Position numbers and translations under genes: made by a program
The notes under the pieces: generated by a model
Told to the model about the DNA's origin: nothing
The model's input: the letters and a program-made list of their open reading frames with translations, nothing else
Database searches by the model: none
In this document: positions 30,235-34,829 of the stretch, one piece after another
How the letters are laid out: each line of letters starts with the position of its first letter
How positions within the stretch are numbered: position 1 is the stretch's first letter
Source of the DNA: Candidatus Polarisedimenticolia bacterium
GTDB lineage: Bacteria > Acidobacteriota > Polarisedimenticolia > Gp22-AA2 > AA152
DNA length: 34,829 nt
Assembly: GCA_035764505.1 (NCBI GenBank)
Contig: DASTZC010000269.1
Span: 1-34,829, forward strand
Direction: 5' to 3'

Positions 30235-31001
30235 CAGGCCGACATTCCCTGGAACATGGCCGCGAAGAAGGTGGCGAACAGAATGATACAGGCCACGATG
30301 AGCATGCAGCAGAGCAGCACGGGCAGGAAGACGGCGATCGCCGCCTTGCCCCCGGGGATCTCGTGCACCCGTGAGAAGCCGTAAATCTGCAGGACCAGCG
30401 ACCAGATCAGGGCAATCAGTCCGCCGCAGAATGGTATCCACTGGAACAGCGCGGTGCTCCCCGCGGCGTAGGCGTGAGTGCGCAGGGTGGCTTCGTACCC
30501 GTGCGTGGCGCCTCCCACAATCCAGAGCGAGACGTGGAAGATGCCGGAGATGATGAACACGGAGATGGCGATGAACAGCGGGAGCAGCACGGCAAAGCCG
30601 ATGCTCAGGGCCGCCATCATCGCGGGATCCAGCTGCCGCTCCTGCGCCGGCACCCCAAGGTTCTGCAAGGCCTGCCGCCAGAAGCCCTGGCTTATCCGAT
30701 CCCAGAGGAGGCCTCCCAGTCCGCCGACCCATCCGAGGAGCACGACGTAGGCCAAGGCGGCGCCCACGTTCTCCCGCTTCGGCATCGCCGTGTAGAAGGC
30801 GGAGGGATCGAACAGGCAGGCCCTGAGATTCTGCGTCAGGGCGGTCATGAAGCCCAACTCGCCGCGCCGCTCCCAGGGAATCCCTTCGAGAGGCGCGCCG
30901 GAGGGAATGGAACTGCCGGATTTCAGGGTAGCTCCACAGAACGGGCAGGAAGATCCCGCGAAACCTTCCGCCAACTCCTTGCCGCATCCGGGACAATACA
31001 T
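30234..31001 (-). CDS. Zinc-ribbon Yip1-family membrane protein
   Basis: This 255-residue protein starts with a rubredoxin-like zinc ribbon, C3-x2-C6 and C19-x2-C22, then a linker, then a Yip1 domain with about five transmembrane helices (for example ALAYVVLLGWVGGLGGLLW and IALIWSLVLQIYGFSRVHEI). In bacteria Yip1-like proteins often lie beside membrane-traffic or envelope genes, but no molecular role is established. The ATG has AGGAGG about eight bases upstream. Coupled to the DUF2752 gene downstream. Confidence 0.9.
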   Translation of the reverse strand: MYCPGCGKELAEGFAGSSCPFCGATLKSGSSIPSGAPLEGIPWERRGELGFMTALTQNLRACLFDPSAFYTAMPKRENVGAALAYVVLLGWVGGLGGLLWDRISQGFWRQALQNLGVPAQERQLDPAMMAALSIGFAVLLPLFIAISVFIISGIFHVSLWIVGGATHGYEATLRTHAYAAGSTALFQWIPFCGGLIALIWSLVLQIYGFSRVHEIPGGKAAIAVFLPVLLCCMLIVACIILFATFFAAMFQGMSA

Positions 31002-31086
31002 GCTCCGTCCTCCTCAGGATGGGGGATCCGTTGGGACGCATACGGTACACGCGACCCACGCGGGGCGCAACAGCGCCCGCGCTGCT

Positions 31087-31842
31087 TCAGTTCCTGCTGA
31101 GAGCCGGAGGGGGAATGCGGAAGGCGGTGGGCGCCGCTCGCGGGGGAAGATCACGTCGTGGGTCGCCGTCCTGCAGGCGCCGGTTGTCGGCCAGCGTAAG
31201 AATCTGATCAAAAGTGGCGCCGTCTTCGGGAAAGGTGGCACTCCCCAGGCGCGCGCGCGCCAGGCGGGCTCCGGCGGGAGATTCGTAGCGCACGCCGTGG
31301 ACCGCCACCCGCAGCCGGGCCTCGACGCGGCGCGATTCCTCACGCGACACTCCCGGGAGGATCAGAATGAATTCGTCGGCGGCGTAGCGGATGCAGGTGT
31401 CGCACCCCCGCATCTGCCCGCGCACCGCCAGGGCGACGCCGCGCAGCAGCCGATCGTAGGGTTCGGGATCCCCGGCATCGCTCGCCTGCGCGTTCTCCAG
31501 GGAGATGGTCAGCAGCGTGAGGGGAGCACCCCGCCCGCGCGCCCGGCGAATTTCCTCCTCGAAGGAAACGAAGAGGTAGCGGGAATCCGAAGGAATGGCG
31601 CGCGGAGCTTCCGTGGAAGGCGGAGCGCTCGAGGCGCGATTCGCGTCCACGTCCCCCACGAGCGGAGTCTTCGCGGTCCGTGAGATCCCCTCCAGCAGCT
31701 TCAGGTAGGACCTGGCCCTTTCTTCGGCCGCTTCGGCCCGCTGCCGGTGCTGCGCCACGCGGCGCCGCGCCAGCAAGGCCACTCCCAAAAGAAGCGCGCC
31801 GGCGGCGGTGAGAATCGTCAGGATCTGCGCCCCGATCGGCAT
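31087..31842 (-). CDS. Membrane-anchored degenerate GGDEF protein with intact I-site (c-di-GMP receptor candidate)
   Basis: This 251-residue protein has one N-terminal transmembrane helix (about 8-25), a short coiled coil (30-55) and a GGDEF-like domain from about residue 85. The signature that should read RYGGDEF is RYAADEF (A154-A155-D-E-F). Losing both glycines normally abolishes diguanylate cyclase activity. Five residues upstream is an RxxD (R145-G-C-D148), exactly where the inhibitory c-di-GMP binding site lies in PleD. A sensor that binds but does not make c-di-GMP is therefore likely, by inference. The -10 element ends six bases before the ATG, so the message is probably leaderless. 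It is divergent from the phosphodiesterase-fold gene. Confidence 0.85.
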   Translation of the reverse strand: MPIGAQILTILTAAGALLLGVALLARRRVAQHRQRAEAAEERARSYLKLLEGISRTAKTPLVGDVDANRASSAPPSTEAPRAIPSDSRYLFVSFEEEIRRARGRGAPLTLLTISLENAQASDAGDPEPYDRLLRGVALAVRGQMRGCDTCIRYAADEFILILPGVSREESRRVEARLRVAVHGVRYESPAGARLARARLGSATFPEDGATFDQILTLADNRRLQDGDPRRDLPPRAAPTAFRIPPPALSRN

Positions 31843-31848
31843 ACGATC

Positions 31849-31877
31849 AATCTAGTGCCGGACAGGCGGGGCGGCAA
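31849..31877 (-). promoter_or_regulatory. Promoter of GGDEF gene, TTGCCG-N17-TAGATT
   Basis: On the minus strand TTGCCG (4/6) is 17 bases from TAGATT (4/6); six bases later comes the ATG at 31842. Canonical -10 geometry puts initiation on the A of the start codon. Confidence 0.55.
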
Positions 31878-31910
31878 TGGCGGTCCAGACTTTTGCCCCT
31901 GGGGAACGGG

Positions 31911-31916
31911 TATAAT
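31911..31916 (+). promoter_or_regulatory. Perfect -10 element TATAAT six bases before the start codon
   Basis: TATAAT at 31911-31916 is followed by six bases and ATG 31923, so initiation should fall on the start codon. The -35 region is weak (GACTTT at a 17-base spacing). There is no ribosome site in front of the gene. Confidence 0.6.
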
Positions 31917-31922
31917 CCGCGC

Positions 31923-34727
31923 ATGTCGCGGCGCTGGATTCTGCCGGTCGTCATCCTGGTCCTCCTCTTCGCCGCCAGTCTCATCAGCGTGGAGCCCGGC
32001 ACCGTGGGGGTCCTGCGCGGCGCCGCGGGCGGCAAGTCTTTCCTGCTCGAATCGGGCCTGCACTTCAGGATCCCGTTCCTGCAGCGTCTCATGGCTTATC
32101 CCGCCGGACCCTTTCCCCTCGACTTCACGCTCAATCTTCCCGCGCGCGAAGGGGCCCCGGTGCCGGTCCAGGTGCATTTCGAAGGCCTGCTCATCCGCGA
32201 TTCCCTGCTCGAGTTCTCCTCGCGGGCCTCCGGCAGGAACGGTCCGACCGTGGTGCGCGAAGACCTGGAGTCCCTCATCGGCCCCTGGATCGCCCGGCAC
32301 ACCGCCGACGAGATCCCCGTGCAGCCGCTCGATCTGGCCGACGAGTTCCGCGACCGCGCCCGGAAGCTGGGCTTCCAGATCAAGGTGCTCACGGTCATGC
32401 GCGCCCCGGCCGGCGGAGCGCAGCCGGCGGCCCGCACACCCGCTCCCCCCGCGCCGGGACCCCGGGTCCGGGTGGCCCTGATAGGTCTCGACGGCGCCGA
32501 TTGGCAGCTCATCTCCCCGTTGATGGAGCGCGGCAAGCTGCCGCACCTGGCGAGCCTGAAAAAGGAAGGTGCCTGGGCCGAGATGCGCTCCATGGATCCG
32601 ATGCTTTCTCCGCTGCTGTGGACCAGCGCCGCCACGGGCAAGCTGCCCGAGGAGCATGGCGTGGTCGACTTCATGATGCGCGATCCGGAGAGCGGCAAGC
32701 GGGTCCCGGTGGGCGCCGCCTCGAGGCGCGTGCAGGCTTTGTGGGGAATTCTCTCGGGGTCGGGACTTTCCTGCGACGTGGTGGCCTGGTGGGCCACCTG
32801 GCCCGCGGAGACCATCAACGGCACGATGATCTCCGACCGGGTCGCCTATTCGCTGTTTTCCGCAGACGGTGCGCCGCCGCCGGCGGGGGCCGTCAGCCCT
32901 CCCGAATACTCCAGCCGGGCCGCCCGGCTCAAGGTCGGTGCCGAGAGCATCTCGGCCCAGGACCTGGCGCCCTTCCTGGAGATTTCCGCTCGACAGCTGG
33001 CCGATCTCAGAAAGCGCGCCGCCGCCGACGCGGCGCTGCGCGCCCGGGATCCGGTGCTGCACCTGACGCGCATCCTGGCGGCGAGCAGGACCTACCAGGC
33101 CATCGCCCTCGACCTTTTGGATAGCCGCCAGCCCGATTTCTTCGCCATCTACTACCAGGGGATCGACGAAGTCAGCCATCGCTTCGCGCATTTCGCCGAC
33201 CCGAAGATGGCGATGGTGAGCGAAGCGGATTACCGGCGATTCCGCGGGGTGGTCGACGCCTACTACGAGTACCAGGATCACCAGCTGGGCGAGCTCCTCT
33301 CGCGCCTCGATCCCTCCAGTCTCGTCCTGGTGCTCTCGGATCACGGCTTCAAGAACGGCGATGCGCGCCCGCGCGACCACCCGCCCGATATCGAAGGCCA
33401 GCCGGCACGCTGGCACCGGCGGGAAGGGATCTTCCTGGCCAAAGGTCCGATGGTGGCGCCGGGAGAGAAGAAGGCCTTCTCGTTGCTGGAGGTGGCGCCC
33501 CTGGTCCTGTCGGCCGAAGGGCTGCCCACGGCGCAGGACATGCCCGGAGTGGTGCGCGAGGATCTCTACGCCTCGGAGTTTGCGCTCTCCCGCCCGCGCC
33601 AGCCGGTATCGACCTATGAGACGCGGATCAGCCCGAAGGCGGCATCACCGGTGGCGGCCGCCGATCCGGCCTCCGCGCAGGCGCAGGAGGCGATGGAAGA
33701 AAACCTCCGCTCCCTGGGCTACATCGGCTCAGGCAAGGGAGGCCAGGAGCCGACCGATACCGCGTTCGCGCATGCCAACCTGGCCGGCATCTACCTGCAG
33801 CGCGGGCGCACCGCCGAGGCGGAGAAGGAAGCGAAGGAAGCGCTGCGTATCGTCCCGGGCTATCTCCCGGCGCTGGTCTATCTCGCGGAGGCGTACCAGC
33901 GGCAGGGACGCTTCGAGGAGGCGATTCCCCCGGCACGCCAGGCAATCTCCACCGACAGTCCCGATCGGCAGCCCGGGATCTATCTCCTGCTCGCCAATCT
34001 CTACGTCTCCGCCGGCAAGGCGGGGGAGGGGTTGTCCGATCTCTCCACTTTCCTGGCGCAACGGGGCAACGAGAGCGACCTGCATTCCGCCTTCGGCATC
34101 CTCAAGGCGGCGGGCGGGGACCCCGCGGGCGCCGAAGCGGCCTTCCGCCAGGCCCTGCGCCTCGATCCCGCGGCGCAGGAGCCGGTGAAGCGACTGTTCG
34201 ATCTGTATCGCAAGCAGGGAAGTCCCGAGCGATTGGTCTCCTGGATGGAGTCCCTCCGGAAGCAGAACCCGGATTCGGCTTTCCATGCGAGCTATTACGC
34301 TCTGGCCCTCGATCAGGCCGGCCGTCCGAAGGAGGCGGAGAGCGCCTACCGGCGCGCGCTCGAGAAGGATCCGGCGCACGTCGGGTCGCTCGTGAACCTG
34401 GGAAACCTCCTGGCGCGCACGCGCCGCTTCCAGGAAGCGATTCCGCTGTTCCGCAAGGCGATTGACGAGGATCCGCGCAGCACCGAGGGGCGCGTCGGAC
34501 TGGGCGCGGCGCTGAGCCTGGCGGGGAAGAATGACGAATCCGTGGCCGTGCTGGAAGAAGGGGAGAAGCTGGGGCTGTCCTCTCCGGCGCTGTACAACGC
34601 CCTCGCGATGGCTTACTACCAGCAACGCCGCAAGCGGGAAGCGATTGTCTCGCTCAAGCGGTCGCTGCAGCTCGACCCGGCGCAGTCTTCGGCGCGATCT
34701 CTGCTCGACGAGTGGCAAAGACCTTGA
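31923..34727 (+). CDS. SPFH-like domain + alkaline-phosphatase-superfamily phosphodiesterase domain + TPR fusion
   Basis: This 934-residue protein has an N-terminal helix (5-22) and an SPFH/Band-7-like segment (23-160; EPGTVGVLRGAAGG, LLESGLHFRIPFLQ). A Pro/Ala linker leads to a type I phosphodiesterase/nucleotide-pyrophosphatase fold. Its metal-site features are LIGLDGADW (D190), DPMLSPLLWTSAATG with S229 at the nucleophile place, YYQGIDEVSHRF (D415, H419), LSDHGF (D473, H474) and H498. Residues 615-930 are TPR repeats. All metal ligands expected of the fold are visible, so it is probably active on a phosphoester or phosphoglycan in the periplasm; the substrate is unknown. An earlier TTG at 31893 would precede the promoter's -10, so ATG 31923 is chosen. 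Bases 34728-34829 hold nothing I recognise. Confidence 0.9.
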   Translation: MSRRWILPVVILVLLFAASLISVEPGTVGVLRGAAGGKSFLLESGLHFRIPFLQRLMAYPAGPFPLDFTLNLPAREGAPVPVQVHFEGLLIRDSLLEFSSRASGRNGPTVVREDLESLIGPWIARHTADEIPVQPLDLADEFRDRARKLGFQIKVLTVMRAPAGGAQPAARTPAPPAPGPRVRVALIGLDGADWQLISPLMERGKLPHLASLKKEGAWAEMRSMDPMLSPLLWTSAATGKLPEEHGVVDFMMRDPESGKRVPVGAASRRVQALWGILSGSGLSCDVVAWWATWPAETINGTMISDRVAYSLFSADGAPPPAGAVSPPEYSSRAARLKVGAESISAQDLAPFLEISARQLADLRKRAAADAALRARDPVLHLTRILAASRTYQAIALDLLDSRQPDFFAIYYQGIDEVSHRFAHFADPKMAMVSEADYRRFRGVVDAYYEYQDHQLGELLSRLDPSSLVLVLSDHGFKNGDARPRDHPPDIEGQPARWHRREGIFLAKGPMVAPGEKKAFSLLEVAPLVLSAEGLPTAQDMPGVVREDLYASEFALSRPRQPVSTYETRISPKAASPVAAADPASAQAQEAMEENLRSLGYIGSGKGGQEPTDTAFAHANLAGIYLQRGRTAEAEKEAKEALRIVPGYLPALVYLAEAYQRQGRFEEAIPPARQAISTDSPDRQPGIYLLLANLYVSAGKAGEGLSDLSTFLAQRGNESDLHSAFGILKAAGGDPAGAEAAFRQALRLDPAAQEPVKRLFDLYRKQGSPERLVSWMESLRKQNPDSAFHASYYALALDQAGRPKEAESAYRRALEKDPAHVGSLVNLGNLLARTRRFQEAIPLFRKAIDEDPRSTEGRVGLGAALSLAGKNDESVAVLEEGEKLGLSSPALYNALAMAYYQQRRKREAIVSLKRSLQLDPAQSSARSLLDEWQRP

Positions 34728-34829
34728 AGAAGCCGCCGCGCGGTGAAGGCAGGGGACGGCGCCCGGGTCCGGGGGATAGGGGCGGGTCCGGTCGAAGGCA
34801 ACGTCCCGCCGGTGGGGGGGGGCGCAGAT

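Noticed and set aside
31888-31893. -35 element for the TATAAT at 31911
   Set aside because: GACTTT at 17 bp matches poorly; only the -10 is claimed.
31818-33416. 532-codon minus-strand frame opposite the SPFH/phosphodiesterase gene
   Set aside because: Shadow frame; no domain motifs, and it would cross the divergent promoter region.
34728-34829. Possible gene start at the window end
   Set aside because: Only about 100 bases of G-rich sequence; no start with a ribosome site or family similarity.

Overview
This is a gene-dense, high-GC bacterial window with no rRNA, tRNA, CRISPR array, integrase or transposase that I can see. The organism is Gram-negative: there is a BamD-type lipoprotein, LPS-core-type glycosyltransferases and a periplasmic adaptor for an ABC efflux pump. 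The mix suggests an Acidobacteriota-like lineage. That mix is a FecR/DUF6600 protein, a kinase-ATPase-TPR-GAF-sigma54 hybrid regulator, TPR-bearing phosphatase-fold proteins, a PilT ATPase and the def-fmt-rsmB-PASTA-rpe order. The lineage is an inference; no marker rRNA is present.

Layout. Bases 1-1276 (minus) hold pcm and the start of proS. 1465-2656 holds two convergent exported or anchored proteins of unknown function. 2896-4821 encodes a secreted FecR/DUF6600 protein with a Trp-rich block. 4829-9259 (plus) is the housekeeping run def, fmt, rsmB, a membrane PASTA protein and rpe, preceded by a promoter and a 14-bp hairpin. 9260-13356 (plus) is a tightly overlapping envelope operon: YbgC-like thioesterase, BamD-like lipoprotein, GT2, GT4 and radical SAM/SPASM. 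13346-18583 (minus) is a single 1745-codon signalling and transcription regulator. Divergent from it, at 18739, is a 99-residue CPCC/charged-helix protein.

19046-21169 (minus) holds a NamZ-type exo-muramidase and a peptidase E separated by a REP-like palindrome. 21325-23445 (plus) holds a small duplicated-module protein and a PilT-like ATPase whose N-terminal domain also looks duplicated. 23614-25314 encodes a DUF4139/MuiA-type exported protein. 25318-29666 (minus) is an adaptor-ATPase-permease-permease efflux operon. 29806-31001 (minus) is a Yip1/DUF2752 membrane pair. Finally a membrane-anchored degenerate GGDEF protein (minus) is divergent from a 934-residue SPFH-like/phosphodiesterase-fold/TPR protein (plus).

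Themes. Adjacent genes repeatedly share GTGA or ATGA overlaps, which implies translational coupling. Several well-formed sigma70-type promoters end 5-6 bases before the start codon (1465, 21169, 31842, 31923), so leaderless transcripts look common. The strongest candidates for new biology are the giant hybrid regulator with its divergent partner and sigma54-like promoter, the SPFH-phosphodiesterase-TPR fusion opposite an I-site-only GGDEF protein, the kinase-less PASTA protein sitting where PrkC lies in Firmicutes, and the PilT with a doubled N-terminal domain.
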